Positions 1 to 9,874 of a stretch of DNA of 48,144 nt are shown here, in pieces. This DNA comes from Sphingobium sp. (GTDB taxonomy: Bacteria > Pseudomonadota > Alphaproteobacteria > Sphingomonadales > Sphingomonadaceae), in contig JACESO010000010.1 of assembly GCA_013911745.1 (NCBI GenBank), positions 1 through 48,144 on the forward strand, in the 5' to 3' direction. The position numbers and the translations under genes were made by a program. Numbering within the stretch: the stretch's first letter is position 1; the number at the start of each line of letters is the position of its first letter. The notes beneath the pieces were generated by a model. That model was not told where the DNA came from and did not search any database. It worked only from the letters and a program-made list of their open reading frames with translations.

Positions 1-604
1 GGCAGGCAGCGTCGGGATGTTCGTCCAGTCGATTGGGGTTCACCAGCGCAAAGGCTTCGGGCAGTTGCGTCGCGCATTTGTGATGATCGACCACCACGAC
101 ATCCACGCCGGTCGACCGCGCCATCGACAGCGCCTCGAACGCCTGCGCGCCGCAATCGACCGTGACGATCAGCGTCGCCCCTTCTCCCGCCAGCCGCACC
201 AGCGCCTCGCCGGACGGGCCATAGCCTTCCATCAGGCGGTCGGGGATATAGGGTCTGGCATGCAGGCCCAGGTCGCCCAGCAGCCGGATCAGCAGCGCCG
301 CGCTGGTCGCACCGTCCACGTCATAATCGCCGAAGATGCGCACATCCTCCTGCGCCTGCACCGCGTCTGCCAGCCGCTCGGCCGCGGCGTCCATGTCGCG
401 GAACAGGCTGGGATCGGGCATGAACTGGCGGATGGTGGGATTGCGGTGCGCTTCCACCGCCTCGCGCGCGCAGCCTCGCGCCAGCAGCAATTGCGTCACC
501 AGATCATCGGGCCTGCTTGTCGGCTCCCGGCCATCTGCATGCGCCCCGCGCCAGCGCCACGGCTGGCCGCTGATCGACCGCGAAATGTTGAGGGCGAAGG
601 TCAT
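1..604 (-). CDS. recJ: Single-stranded-DNA-specific exonuclease RecJ (N-terminal part, cut by window edge)
   Basis: RecJ degrades single-stranded DNA 5' to 3' in recombinational and mismatch repair. The minus-strand reading from ATG at 604 begins MTFALNISRSISGQPW and shows the DHH-family metal motifs: FGDYDVDGATSAALL near residue 96 and VDHHK further on, with the VDCGAQ segment between them. About 201 codons are present; the gene continues beyond the left edge, so the second half of the catalytic core and the OB domain are not visible. It is divergent from tamA, with a 138-base gap holding both promoters. The plus-strand frame across this stretch is only the shadow of recJ. The family assignment is firm from the DHH motifs. 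Confidence 0.93.
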   Translation of the reverse strand, partial: MTFALNISRSISGQPWRWRGAHADGREPTSRPDDLVTQLLLARGCAREAVEAHRNPTIRQFMPDPSLFRDMDAAAERLADAVQAQEDVRIFGDYDVDGATSAALLIRLLGDLGLHARPYIPDRLMEGYGPSGEALVRLAGEGATLIVTVDCGAQAFEALSMARSTGVDVVVVDHHKCATQLPEAFALVNPNRLDEHPDAAC

Positions 605-742
605 GATCCTGCTTTAGCGGCCGGCGAGTCCGGTGGGAAGCCGGGCAAATCATGTCGGACACGGAACCACCCAACCCGTTCTGCGTATTGGCTTCTTACC
701 GGGCTTTCAGGACGTGCGCGGTACGAAAAGGGGCAGCGCAGC

Positions 743-2854
743 GTGGGCAGGGAACGACAGGCACTTCATGTCCGGCGACTGTTGGGCTTGCTGTTGCTTG
801 GCGCGTCCCCGCTTCCGCTCGCGGCCCAGACCCAGCCTTCCTCCTCCTCCACTGCTGCTGGCGATACCGATGAGCCGATCGTCCCCAATGACGAGTTCGA
901 CGCGCGCATGCCCAAGGTCGAGGGCGGCAACCCCAGTGCCCCGCTCCCATCGATCGACAGCTGGATCGACCAGCAGATGCCGTCCCAATCGGCCGCTCCG
1001 ACAGCCTTGCCCCCCGCGATCGAACCGGCCGAGGAACAGGAACTGGCCCGGCCGCTCCCGCCACTCGACAGCGTCACCGTCCCCGCCACCGTCGCGGCGG
1101 ACAGCGACCCCGACGCCAAGCTGCCCGAAATCCGTTACGCGACGCAGATCGAAGGGTTCGGCAAGACGGGCCTTGAGGACGAGTTCCGGTCCGAATCCGC
1201 GCTGATCGACGGTAAGGGCCGCGCCGACACCGCCACCATGGTGCAGCAGCGCGCCCGCGAGGACGAAAAGCTGGCAGTGCGGCTCCTCTATTCCGAGGGC
1301 TATTATGATGCCACCGCCCTTTCCAGCCTGGAGCAGGGGCCCGAAAATGCCCTGAAGGCAATCGTGTCCGTGACGCCCGGCAAACGGTACAAGATCGGAA
1401 ATATCGTCATCACCGCCGATCCGACCGTCCCGCCCGATCTGGTGCGCAGCAGCCTACCGCTGAAAACGGGCGACTATATCGTCGCCGTCAATGTCGAAAG
1501 CGCGGAGGCCAATGTCGGCGTTCGGCTGCCCGAAAACGGCTATCCCTTCGCCAAGGTTGGACAGCGCGACATATTGCTCGATCCTGCCACCGTCACCGGC
1601 GACTATACGCTGCCGGTCGATGTCGGGCCGCGCGGTTCCTTCCGCCGGATCACGACCAGCGGCGCAAAGCAGGCGTTCGGCGCCGACCATATGGAAGTGA
1701 TCAGGCGCTACAAGCCGGGCGAGCTGTACGACAGCCGCAAGGTCGACGATCTGCGCAAGGCGCTGGTGGCGACCGGCCTTTTTTCCAGCGTGGCGGTGGA
1801 GCCGGTGCGGACCGGCGAGCCCGGCCCCGACGGCACCGAATATGTCGACTTGGCCGTCGAGCAGGAGGCGGGGCCGCCGCGCACACTCGCGGGCGAGGCG
1901 GGTTACGGCACCGGGCAGGGGTTCCGCGCCGAAGGCACATGGACGCACCGCAACTTCTTCCCGCCCGAAGGCGCATTGATCGCCGGCGTCGTCGCGGGCA
2001 CGCAGGAACAGGGCGTGTCCGGCACCTTCCGTCGGTCGAACGCCGGCAAGCGCGACCGGACGTTCCAGACGGGCATCACGCTCAACCATCAGAATTACGA
2101 CGCCTATGAAGCCTTCACCGCTGGCGTGAACATCGGCTGGTCGCGCCAGTCGACCCCGATCTTCCAGAAGCGCTGGACCTACAGCTATGGCGCGGAGATA
2201 TTGGGCACCAACGAACAGGTGGTGGTCGATCCCGCCACTGGCGACAAGACGCGCCGAACCTACCTGATCGGCGGGCTGCCGGTACAGATCGGCTACGACC
2301 GGTCCAACGACTTGCTGAACCCCACCAAGGGTTTTCGCGCCAACCTGCGCGCCGAACCCGAAGGGTCGCTCCAGGGCACTTTCTCGCCCTATCTGCGCGC
2401 GACCTTCGACCTTAGCGGCTATTATCCCGTGTCGGACAGCCTGGTGATCGCCGGGCGCGCCCGCGTCGGCACGATCAGCGGCGTTGCGCGTGACGATGTC
2501 GCTCCGTCGCGGCGCATCTATGCCGGCGGCGGCGGATCGGTGCGCGGCTACGGCTATCAGGAACTGGGGCCAAAGGACGTGAACAACGATCCGATCGGCG
2601 GCCGATCGGTCAACGAATTCGCGGTGGAAGGGCGCTATCGCTTCGGCAATTACGGCGTGGTCGCCTTCGTCGATGGCGGCCAGGTGTATGAAAGCCAGAT
2701 CCCGAAATTCAGCGACATGCGCTATGGCGTAGGCATAGGCGGGCGCTTCTACACCAATTTCGGCCCCTTCCGCGCGGATGTCGCCATGCCGATCAACCGG
2801 CAACCGGGCGAATCCAAATTCGCCATCTATATCGGCATCGGGCAGGCCTTCTGA
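743..2854 (+). CDS. tamA: TamA-like BamA/Omp85 family outer-membrane assembly protein
   Basis: Predicted outer-membrane beta-barrel of the Omp85 superfamily that works with TamB in inserting or supplying outer-membrane components. I place the start at GTG 743, preceded by an AAGGGG ribosome site; it gives a classical signal peptide (RRLLGLLLLGASPLPLAAQ), about 703 aa in total. After the signal come about 100 Ser/Pro/Ala-rich residues, then POTRA-like repeats (for example TPGKRYKIGNIVI), then the barrel from about residue 380 (GEAGYGTGQGFRAEGTW). The IYAGGGGSVRGYGYQ motif is the Omp85 VRGF/Y signature, and the chain ends in Phe (IGIGQAF), as barrel proteins do. Its stop overlaps the tamB start by one base (TGATG). 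The same frame is open far upstream, but that part is antisense to recJ. It could equally be labelled a generic BamA/TamA family protein; the tamB neighbour favours TamA. Confidence 0.88.
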   Translation: MGRERQALHVRRLLGLLLLGASPLPLAAQTQPSSSSTAAGDTDEPIVPNDEFDARMPKVEGGNPSAPLPSIDSWIDQQMPSQSAAPTALPPAIEPAEEQELARPLPPLDSVTVPATVAADSDPDAKLPEIRYATQIEGFGKTGLEDEFRSESALIDGKGRADTATMVQQRAREDEKLAVRLLYSEGYYDATALSSLEQGPENALKAIVSVTPGKRYKIGNIVITADPTVPPDLVRSSLPLKTGDYIVAVNVESAEANVGVRLPENGYPFAKVGQRDILLDPATVTGDYTLPVDVGPRGSFRRITTSGAKQAFGADHMEVIRRYKPGELYDSRKVDDLRKALVATGLFSSVAVEPVRTGEPGPDGTEYVDLAVEQEAGPPRTLAGEAGYGTGQGFRAEGTWTHRNFFPPEGALIAGVVAGTQEQGVSGTFRRSNAGKRDRTFQTGITLNHQNYDAYEAFTAGVNIGWSRQSTPIFQKRWTYSYGAEILGTNEQVVVDPATGDKTRRTYLIGGLPVQIGYDRSNDLLNPTKGFRANLRAEPEGSLQGTFSPYLRATFDLSGYYPVSDSLVIAGRARVGTISGVARDDVAPSRRIYAGGGGSVRGYGYQELGPKDVNNDPIGGRSVNEFAVEGRYRFGNYGVVAFVDGGQVYESQIPKFSDMRYGVGIGGRFYTNFGPFRADVAMPINRQPGESKFAIYIGIGQAF

Positions 2855-5800
2855 TGGCGCAGGACGACACCCTTCCCCCGTCCGACACCGTCGTGATCCG
2901 CGCAAAGCGGCCGCTCTGGCAGAAAATAGCCATCGGCTTCATCGGCCTTCTCATCGCGCTGCTGTTGCTCATCGGCGGTCTGCTGCTCGGCCTCAATACC
3001 CAACAGGGCAAGCGCTTCCTGATTGGTCAGATCGCCGCGCTCCAGCTGGAATCAGGGATGAAGATCGAGGTCGGCCGGATCGAAGGATCGATCTATAGCG
3101 ACATGGTCATTCACGACCTGGTGCTGCGCGATCCAAAGGGGGTGTTCGCCGTATCGCCGCGCGTCCATGTGACATGGAAGCCCTTCCGCTACGTCAACAA
3201 CCATATCTCCGTCAGCCTGCTGGAAAGCCCGCTGATCGTGCTGGCGCGCAGCCCGCAGTTCAACGTGACGCAGAGCGATCCCAACGCGCCAATCCTGCCC
3301 GATCTTGACATCGACATCGACCGAATGAAGATCGCACGCTTCGTGCTGGCGCGGCCGGTCATCGGGCAGAAGCGAGAGATCGCGATCGACGGCGTCACCC
3401 ATATCGCGGATGGCCGCGCGCAACTGTCCGCCAGCGCTATCGTGGATAGCGGCGATCGGTTGCAGGCGAAGCTCGATGCGGTCCCGGCACAGAACCGGCT
3501 CGACATGAGCGGCACGCTGACCGCGCCCAAGGGCGGCGTGATCGCCGCGATGTCGGGCCTGACCGACGGCATGACCGCGACGCTGGACGGCAGGGGAAGC
3601 TGGCAAGCGTGGAACGGAAGGATCGTCGCGCGATCGCGCAAGGGCGAACTGGCGAACATCGCGCTTGCGGCGCGCGACGGCAATTTCACCGCCAAGGGTC
3701 CGGTGCGCCCCGGCCTGGTCTTCGCCGGCACGGTCGACCGGCTGACCGGCCCCCAACTCGATGTCGATCTGTTCGCCGGCCTGAACGAGCGCCGCGTGAA
3801 CCTGAAAGGTACATTGCACTCGCCCGCCCTCGCCGCCGACGCCAAGGGGTTGATCGACCTCGGCCAAAGCCGTTTCAGCGCACTGCGCATCAACGCCGCG
3901 CTGCTGACGCCGGGCGCAATCATGGAGAAGGTGAAGGGCCGCGACGTGCGCGCCTCCGTCATCCTCGACGGACCGATGGCGACCCCGTTCATCGATTATG
4001 ACCTTAGCGCCAGATATCTCGCCTTCGACGCCACGGGGCTCGAAAATCTGAAAGCCAGTGGCCGGGCGGTGATCGATGCGGACCGCATCCGCATTCCCGT
4101 TAACGCCACCGCCAGCCGGGTGACCGGCTTCAATGCGGCGGCCGGCGGCCTGCTCAACAACCTGCGGGTGAAGGGCGATTTCGCCTATGCCGCAGGCAAG
4201 CTCATCAGCGACAATCTCAAGATCGACAGCGACCGGGTGGACGCCACCGCCATCGTCCTCGCCGATCTTCAGAACGCCATCTATCGTGGCGCGCTCAAAG
4301 GCCGGGTGAATGATTATCGGATCGACGGCGTCGGCATCGTCAACCTGACGACCGATGTCGACCTGGTTCCGGGGTCCAAGGGCGGCTTTGGCCTGTCCGG
4401 TCGGTTCGGCGTGCGGACCGCGCGGTGGGAGAATGCGTCCGTCCGCGATTTCCTGGGCGGCAACGCGGTCGCCAGCGGAAGCATCGGCATGACGCCGGAG
4501 GGCAAGTTCACGCTGGCCGGCCTCAAAGGCGCGGCTCCCAATTTCACCATCCATTCGGGATCGGGCAGCTACGACACCGATGGCCGGATCGCCTTCGATG
4601 CGCGCGCTTCCTCCAAACAATATGGCCCCCTGGCGCTGACGGTGCGCGGCACGATGGAGCGGCCGCAGGCGGTGCTGCGCGCGGCGCGGCCGAATGTGGG
4701 CGTGCAGCTGACCGATGTCGTGGCGAAACTGAATGGCGAGGCGGCCGGATACCGGCTGGAGGCGACGGGCGGATCGCCCTACGGTCCCTTCTTCGCCAAT
4801 CTGCTGATCCGCACGGCGCGGGGGCCGCTGACCATCGACGTTACCAAGGCGCGTTTCGCAGGCGTGGACATGAACGGCCGCATCCAGCAAAGCGCGGCCG
4901 GCCCCTTCACCGGCCAGCTAGCCCTGAACGGCTCGGGCATTACCGGCGCGGTGCGGCTGGGCGCGGTGGGCAAGGCGCAAGGCGTGAACGTGAACGCGAC
5001 GGCCAGCAACGCCAAATTGCCGGGCGAGGCCGATGTCGTGATCGGTCGCGCCATCCTTACCGCATCCATGGTGCTGACGGACCAGCCGCAAATCCGCGCC
5101 GACATGCAGATCGCCAACGCGGCCTATGGCGACTATATCGTGCGCAAGGCGCGCGGACGACTGGACTATAGCGGCGGGCGCGGACGCGCGCAGCTGGTCG
5201 CGGATGGCTCCAGCGGCGTCCCCTTCTCGATCGCAGCCAACGCGGCTCTGCGCCCCAATCTCTATGCGGTCGCATTGCAGGGACGCGCGGCGAACATCGA
5301 TTTCCGCCTGGCGCAGCCGGCCATCATCCGCAGCGAGCAGGGCGGCTACCGACTGGAACCCGCGACGCTGGTGCTGCCGCAGGGCCGGGTCGATCTGGCC
5401 GGACGCTTCGGCGGCACCACTGCGATGCAGGCGCGGTTCAAGGATTTCGACCTCGCCATCCTGAACGTCGCCGCGCCGGGACTGGGCGTCACCGGCCGGG
5501 CGACCGGCGCGCTCGATTTCACCCAGGTCGGCAGCGCCTTTCCCACTGCAACTACGCGCCTTGCCGTCAGCGATTTCCGTCGCTCCAGCCTGACAACCGT
5601 GTCGAACCCGGTGTCGATGAATGTCGAGGGCAAGCTGTCGGCGGCTGGCGGCGACATGCGCGGCCTCATCCGCCGGGGCAATGCGACGCTGGGCCGCTTC
5701 GTCGCCACGCTCGCCCCGCCCGGCGCGGGCGCAAGCTGGGCGGAGCAGTTGCAGAACGCGCCGCTGGGCGGCGGCATCCGCTATGCCGGGCCGGCCGACG

Positions 5801-7062
5801 TGCTCTTCTCCTTCGCCGGTCTTGCCGACCAGCAGCTGACCGGCGGCGTCGCCGTCGCGGCGGATTTCGGCGGCAGGCTGAGCGCGCCTCGGCTCAACGG
5901 CGTGATTCGCGCCAATACGCTGACCTATGAGAATGAGACATTCGGGACGCGCGTGACGCAGATGCGGCTGGACGGCCGTTTCACCAACGACCGGCTCGAC
6001 ATCCGCGACTTTTCCGGGCGCGCCGGCGATGGCACCGTGCAGGCGTCCGGCACGGTCGGGCTGGCGGCGGATAGCGGCTTCCCGATGAACATCGCGGTGA
6101 AGCTCGATCGGGCGCGGCTGGCGCGTAGCGAGGCGATCACCAGCGTCGTCAGCGGCACGATGGCGATCACCAACAGCACCTCTGACGGCGGTCTCATCAG
6201 GGGCGACCTGTCCCTGCCGGAGACCCGTTATCGCGTCGCCTGGCAGGGCGGGACCGAAATTCGCCAGCTCACCGGCATCCGGCGCAAGGGCGACAATGCA
6301 GATCCGCTCGCGGCGCGCACGGCCGCGCGCCGGGCGGCGGCCGCGCCCGTCCTATGGAAGCTCGATATCCGGGTCCGCGCCGACAATGAAATCTATGTGA
6401 CCGGCATGGGGCTGGATTCCGAATGGAAGACGGACATGCGGGTGACCGGCACGACCGCTGCGCCCCGCGTGACCGGCCGGCTGGACGTGCTGCGCGGCCG
6501 CTACAGCTTCTCGGGCCATCAGTTCAACCTGGATGAAGGCGTCATCACCTTCAACGGGCCGATGACCAACCCGACGCTCAACATCCAGGCGACGACGCGG
6601 ATCGACACGGTCAGCGCTGGCATACGGGTATCTGGCAACGCGCAGCAGCCCGACATCGCCTTCATCTCCACGCCGTCGCTACCCCAGGACGAGATATTGG
6701 CCCGCATCCTGTTCGGCGACAATGTCGCGAACCTGTCCGCCGTGCAGGCGGTGCAGCTGGCGGCGGCGCTCAATGGGCTGCGCGGCGGCAGCGGCGGCCT
6801 CAACCCCATGGGCAAGCTGCAGGGCGCTTCGGGCATCGACCGCATCGGCATCGTCAGCGGCGATGAAGCGACCGGACGCGGCACCTCGCTCGCGGTCGGC
6901 CAGCATATCTCCAACAATATCTATGTGGAGGTCATCACCGACTCCAAGGGCTTCACAGCCACGCAGTTGGAGATCGCGCTGTCCCGCGCGCTCAGCCTGC
7001 TGTCGCGAACCGGCACCAATGCGGGATCGTCGGCGAACCTACGCTATTCGAAGGATTATTAA
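2854..7062 (+). CDS. tamB: Translocation and assembly module protein TamB (DUF490)
   Basis: TamB is a very long inner-membrane-anchored periplasmic protein whose beta-rich groove spans the periplasm; it partners with TamA and is implicated in outer-membrane protein assembly and lipid transport. The 1402-aa product has one N-terminal membrane anchor (residues about 24-48, IAIGFIGLLIALLLLIGGLLL), a long repetitive beta-strand region of AsmA/TamB type, and a C-terminal DUF490 region containing RGRYSFSGHQFNLDEG and ITFNGPMTNPTLNI around residues 1210-1245. Length is normal for the family. The ATG overlaps the tamA stop by one base, so the two are probably translationally coupled. It converges with the transglutaminase gene after only 9 bases. 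Confidence 0.95.
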   Translation: MAQDDTLPPSDTVVIRAKRPLWQKIAIGFIGLLIALLLLIGGLLLGLNTQQGKRFLIGQIAALQLESGMKIEVGRIEGSIYSDMVIHDLVLRDPKGVFAVSPRVHVTWKPFRYVNNHISVSLLESPLIVLARSPQFNVTQSDPNAPILPDLDIDIDRMKIARFVLARPVIGQKREIAIDGVTHIADGRAQLSASAIVDSGDRLQAKLDAVPAQNRLDMSGTLTAPKGGVIAAMSGLTDGMTATLDGRGSWQAWNGRIVARSRKGELANIALAARDGNFTAKGPVRPGLVFAGTVDRLTGPQLDVDLFAGLNERRVNLKGTLHSPALAADAKGLIDLGQSRFSALRINAALLTPGAIMEKVKGRDVRASVILDGPMATPFIDYDLSARYLAFDATGLENLKASGRAVIDADRIRIPVNATASRVTGFNAAAGGLLNNLRVKGDFAYAAGKLISDNLKIDSDRVDATAIVLADLQNAIYRGALKGRVNDYRIDGVGIVNLTTDVDLVPGSKGGFGLSGRFGVRTARWENASVRDFLGGNAVASGSIGMTPEGKFTLAGLKGAAPNFTIHSGSGSYDTDGRIAFDARASSKQYGPLALTVRGTMERPQAVLRAARPNVGVQLTDVVAKLNGEAAGYRLEATGGSPYGPFFANLLIRTARGPLTIDVTKARFAGVDMNGRIQQSAAGPFTGQLALNGSGITGAVRLGAVGKAQGVNVNATASNAKLPGEADVVIGRAILTASMVLTDQPQIRADMQIANAAYGDYIVRKARGRLDYSGGRGRAQLVADGSSGVPFSIAANAALRPNLYAVALQGRAANIDFRLAQPAIIRSEQGGYRLEPATLVLPQGRVDLAGRFGGTTAMQARFKDFDLAILNVAAPGLGVTGRATGALDFTQVGSAFPTATTRLAVSDFRRSSLTTVSNPVSMNVEGKLSAAGGDMRGLIRRGNATLGRFVATLAPPGAGASWAEQLQNAPLGGGIRYAGPADVLFSFAGLADQQLTGGVAVAADFGGRLSAPRLNGVIRANTLTYENETFGTRVTQMRLDGRFTNDRLDIRDFSGRAGDGTVQASGTVGLAADSGFPMNIAVKLDRARLARSEAITSVVSGTMAITNSTSDGGLIRGDLSLPETRYRVAWQGGTEIRQLTGIRRKGDNADPLAARTAARRAAAAPVLWKLDIRVRADNEIYVTGMGLDSEWKTDMRVTGTTAAPRVTGRLDVLRGRYSFSGHQFNLDEGVITFNGPMTNPTLNIQATTRIDTVSAGIRVSGNAQQPDIAFISTPSLPQDEILARILFGDNVANLSAVQAVQLAAALNGLRGGSGGLNPMGKLQGASGIDRIGIVSGDEATGRGTSLAVGQHISNNIYVEVITDSKGFTATQLEIALSRALSLLSRTGTNAGSSANLRYSKDY

Positions 7063-7071
7063 GGCGGCGCG

Positions 7072-7854
7072 TCAGTCGGCGGCGGTCACGCTGATCGACT
7101 GCGCATTCATCGTCGCGCCGCCGAAGATGGTCATGAAGGCGATGTCGGTGGCGTCCCGCCCGACAGCGATGCGCACCATGTGATCGACGGGTGCCAGCCC
7201 GGTCGCATCGATGATGTGCCACGCTCCGTCCAGCCAGACTTCGACCACCGCGTGGAAATCCGGCGGGTCGAGGCCGAGGGCGTACACGGACACGAGGCGC
7301 GCGGGGATGTCGCGCGAGCGGATCAGGGCGGCGGTCAGATGCGCGAAGTCGCGGCAGACGCCCTGCTGCGCGACGAACGTGTCCGCCGCCGTCGTGCTGA
7401 TGTTCGAACTTCCCGGCGCGTAGACGAGGTTGGCATGGACCCAATCGACCAGTGCCTTGACCAGCGGCCCGCCATCGAGATCGGGAAAATGCCCGCAGAC
7501 GAAGCTGACGAAGCGATCGGCTTCGCAATAGCGGCTGGGCCAGATGAAGGGCAGCACCTGTTCCGGCAGGCTGGGCAGCGGGCTCTTGCCGAGCGTCGCG
7601 AGATCGACGGCCGGCCGCTCGACCTCCACCACGGCGCGGTAAGTGCTGAGCATCCGGCCCGTCCCGGTGCGGGTCCAGGTCCGCCGGCCCACGCCGCTGC
7701 CGCCCCGCTTGTTGGTAAGCGGCCCCGCATTGTCGATGACGTGCGACTGGCTGACGACCTGCTGGTCGGGCAGCGACGCGGCCTCGACGGCCAGCAGCAC
7801 GTCGGTCGGTTCGGCGAAATCATAGTCGAGTATCGCTTCGATCGCGACGCGCAT
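7072..7854 (-). CDS. Transglutaminase-like cysteine protease family protein
   Basis: A 260-aa soluble protein with the bacterial transglutaminase-like fold: an N-terminal beta domain (MRVAIEAILDYDF) followed by the papain-like core. The catalytic triad is visible as Cys167 in GVCRDFAH, His201 in DFHAVVEVW and Asp216 in IIDATG. Members act as proteases or peptide ligases and their substrates are mostly unknown, so I give no specific reaction. I chose ATG 7854 because the conserved domain begins there; the frame stays open upstream to about 8082, but that part looks non-coding. No clear ribosome site is visible before this ATG, so the start is less certain than the identity. No signal peptide is seen. 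Confidence 0.85.
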   Translation of the reverse strand: MRVAIEAILDYDFAEPTDVLLAVEAASLPDQQVVSQSHVIDNAGPLTNKRGGSGVGRRTWTRTGTGRMLSTYRAVVEVERPAVDLATLGKSPLPSLPEQVLPFIWPSRYCEADRFVSFVCGHFPDLDGGPLVKALVDWVHANLVYAPGSSNISTTAADTFVAQQGVCRDFAHLTAALIRSRDIPARLVSVYALGLDPPDFHAVVEVWLDGAWHIIDATGLAPVDHMVRIAVGRDATDIAFMTIFGGATMNAQSISVTAAD

Positions 7855-8321
7855 GGGTTGAGATCCCGGATGTAAGAGGAAGGACCGATTCGCGCGGCCT
7901 GACATGCAGCATCGGGCGGTGGCGGGGCGTTGGCAAGCGGCGTTTGCCGGCCAGAGGCGCAAAGGCGCGATATCGGCAGAGCCTTCAACCGGATCATACC
8001 TGACGAGCCGTCCGCATCCGCTCGGTCTGCTTGTCGGATGCCGGCACCTTGCGGCTGTCACGCCCCTGTTTATCCGCCTCATCGTCAGGTGCGCGGTCTC
8101 ACGAAGTAGGATTTCCGCAGCTTAACTTCGCATATGTCCCGCAGAATTTGTTCTTTCGTTGCGCGGCTACGATCCTATCGGAAAGCGCCCTTACTGTGTC
8201 CGAACGGTAAAAGGCCCGCTGCGCGGAGACGCGCGGCGGGCCTTTTCGGTGCGTGATGCGCAAGGCGGGCTCGAGTTCCAGAAGCGCGCCCGGATGATCC
8301 GTCCGGACGCTGCCCATGGAC
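7855..8321. other. Intergenic region with recA terminator; no gene supported
   Basis: This 467-base gap separates the transglutaminase gene from the recA 3' end. Its only clear element is the strong hairpin at 8209-8246. The segment around 8100-8160 is AT-richer than its surroundings and could carry a promoter, but I cannot match a convincing -35/-10 pair. Open frames crossing the gap have no recognisable protein features. Confidence 0.6.
8209..8246 (-). terminator. Rho-independent terminator of recA (bidirectional form)
   Basis: The arms GGCCCGC (8213-8219) and GCGGGCC (8236-8242) enclose a GC-rich centre that can extend the stem. A-run 8209-8212 on one side and T-run 8243-8246 on the other give U-tracts in both directions. 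It sits about 75 bases past the recA stop, so its likely job is ending recA transcription; it would also stop a plus-strand transcript. Confidence 0.85.
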
Positions 8322-9395
8322 TTATTCGCCATCATCCTCCGCATCGGGTCCGGTCATCATGCCTTCGGCCACCTCTTCGGTTCGGCCGCGGATCGCCTTT
8401 TCCAGCTTGTCCGCCATTTCGGGATGTTCGCGCAGGAAGGTCTTGGCGTTCTCCCGACCCTGCCCTATGCGGACGGAATCGTAGGAGAACCAGGCACCCG
8501 ACTTTTCGACAAGCCCGGCCTTCACGCCGATGTCGAGCAGTTCGCCGATCTTGGAAATGCCTTCGCCATACATGATGTCGAATTCGACCTGCTTGAAGGG
8601 CGGCGCGACCTTGTTCTTCACCACCTTCACGCGAGTCGCATTGCCGACGATATCGTCGCGATCCTTGATCTGGCCGGTGCGGCGGATGTCGAGGCGGACC
8701 GACGCATAGAATTTGAGCGCGTTGCCGCCGGTTGTGGTCTCCGGATTGCCGTACATCACGCCGATCTTCATGCGCACCTGGTTGATGAAGATCACCATGC
8801 ACTTGGACCGCGAGATCGATCCGGTGAGCTTGCGCAGCGCCTGACTCATGAGGCGCGCCTGCAGGCCGACATGGCTGTCGCCCATCTCGCCTTCGATCTC
8901 CGCACGGGGCACCAGCGCGGCGACCGAGTCCACCACCAGCACGTCGATGGCGTTGGAGCGGACCAGCGTATCGACGATCTCCAGCGCCTGTTCGCCGGTG
9001 TCGGGCTGCGACACGATCAGTTCGTCGATGTCGACGCCCAGCTTCTTGGCATAGACGGGATCGAGCGCATGTTCTGCGTCCACGAACGCCGCCGTGCCGC
9101 CGCCCTTCTGCGCTTCGGCGATCGCGTGGAGCGCCAGCGTCGTCTTGCCCGAGCTTTCCGGGCCATACACCTCAATGATCCGCCCCTTGGGCAGGCCGCC
9201 GATGCCGAGCGCGATGTCGAGGCCGAGCGAGCCGGTGGAGATCGCCTCGATCTCAAGCTTCTCCCGGCTGCCCAGCTTCATCGCGCTGCCCTTGCCGAAG
9301 GCGCGGTCTATCTGCGCCAAGGCCGCGTCCAATGCTTTCTGTCTGTCCATGTTTCCCGTCTTCTTGGAATCGATGAGTGAGAGCAGTGCAGTCAT
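8322..9395 (-). CDS. recA: Recombinase RecA
   Basis: RecA forms ATP-dependent filaments on single-stranded DNA, pairs homologous strands and triggers LexA self-cleavage. The 357-aa product carries Walker [10 protein letters not shown] at residues 78-86, the [20 protein letters not shown] segment with L1 and the catalytic region, [22 protein letters not shown] (L2) and the acidic C-terminal tail ending [10 protein letters not shown] use ATG 9395 rather than the internal Met16 (MDRQKAL) because AAGGA lies 8 bases upstream and sphingomonad RecA proteins usually have this short N-terminal extension. Upstream is an alphaproteobacterial SOS box, downstream a strong terminator, so it is probably a single-gene DNA-damage-inducible unit. 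Confidence 0.98.
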   Translation of the reverse strand: MTALLSLIDSKKTGNMDRQKALDAALAQIDRAFGKGSAMKLGSREKLEIEAISTGSLGLDIALGIGGLPKGRIIEVYGPESSGKTTLALHAIAEAQKGGGTAAFVDAEHALDPVYAKKLGVDIDELIVSQPDTGEQALEIVDTLVRSNAIDVLVVDSVAALVPRAEIEGEMGDSHVGLQARLMSQALRKLTGSISRSKCMVIFINQVRMKIGVMYGNPETTTGGNALKFYASVRLDIRRTGQIKDRDDIVGNATRVKVVKNKVAPPFKQVEFDIMYGEGISKIGELLDIGVKAGLVEKSGAWFSYDSVRIGQGRENAKTFLREHPEMADKLEKAIRGRTEEVAEGMMTGPDAEDDGE

Positions 9396-9469
9396 CGGCC
9401 AGTCCTTCAGTCAAGCGGAGCGTGTGAATCTCCGGCGCCTGGCCATGATGTATCCTGTTTGTTCCACCA

Positions 9470-9484
9470 GAACAAGAGGGGAAC
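9470..9484 (-). promoter_or_regulatory. LexA (SOS) box in the recA promoter
   Basis: The plus strand shows GAAC-AAGAGGG-GAAC, that is GAAC-N7-GAAC, equal to GTTC-N7-GTTC when read toward recA. This direct repeat is the known LexA operator form of alphaproteobacteria. It lies 75 bases upstream of the recA start and would overlap or abut a possible -35 (TTGTTC) followed 17 bases later by TACATC. The distal half-site also forms an inverted repeat with GTTC at 9461. Confidence 0.85.
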
Positions 9485-9517
9485 GGAAATTTCCTATCAG
9501 GACGGCAAAATGCCGCT

Positions 9518-9874
9518 TCAGCCGCCCAGAACCTTGCCCAGCGCGCGTTCCACCGCGCCGATCGTGAACGGCTTGGGCAGGGTCGGCCGGTCCGCATGGC
9601 TGGCGGGCAGATCGTCCGCCATGCCCCCCGTCGCGAAGACGAACGGGATGTCCGCCTGCGCCAATATGTCAGCGACGGGCCAACTCTTTTCCCCCTGCAG
9701 GTTGCAGTCGACCAGCGCCGCGTCGAACCCGCCCTCCCGGGCATGGGCGCAGGCTTCCTCCACCGTCGCGGCAACCGCGTGCAGCCGATAGCCCAGCGTG
9801 TCGAGATAGTCTTCCAGCATCATGCCGATCATCGCTTCATCCTCGACGACCAAAATGCTCTTGCTGTCCGACAT
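9518..9874 (-). CDS. Single-domain response regulator (receiver only)
   Basis: A 118-aa stand-alone CheY-like receiver. The fold is complete: acidic pair in VVEDEAMIG (residues 9-17), phospho-acceptor Asp56 in ALVDCNLQGE, a Thr in FATGG and Lys in TLPKPF near the end. There is no DNA-binding or enzymatic output, so it must pass phosphate or act by protein contact; its kinase is not identified here, though two hybrid kinases lie in this window. It is transcribed in the same direction as recA, but the SOS box lies between them, so they are probably separate units. Its start region is divergent from the toxin gene across a 190-base gap. Confidence 0.88.
   Translation of the reverse strand: MSDSKSILVVEDEAMIGMMLEDYLDTLGYRLHAVAATVEEACAHAREGGFDAALVDCNLQGEKSWPVADILAQADIPFVFATGGMADDLPASHADRPTLPKPFTIGAVERALGKVLGG

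Noticed and set aside
17-742. N-terminal extension of the tamA frame
   Set aside because: It is antisense to recJ and lacks domain features; the signal peptide begins after GTG 743.
1454-2905. Long minus-strand open frame opposite tamA
   Set aside because: No domain or ribosome site; the plus strand has Omp85 signatures.
8120-8246. Plus-strand small RNA ending at the recA terminator
   Set aside because: The terminator works in both directions, but no convincing promoter was found upstream; left as a possibility only.
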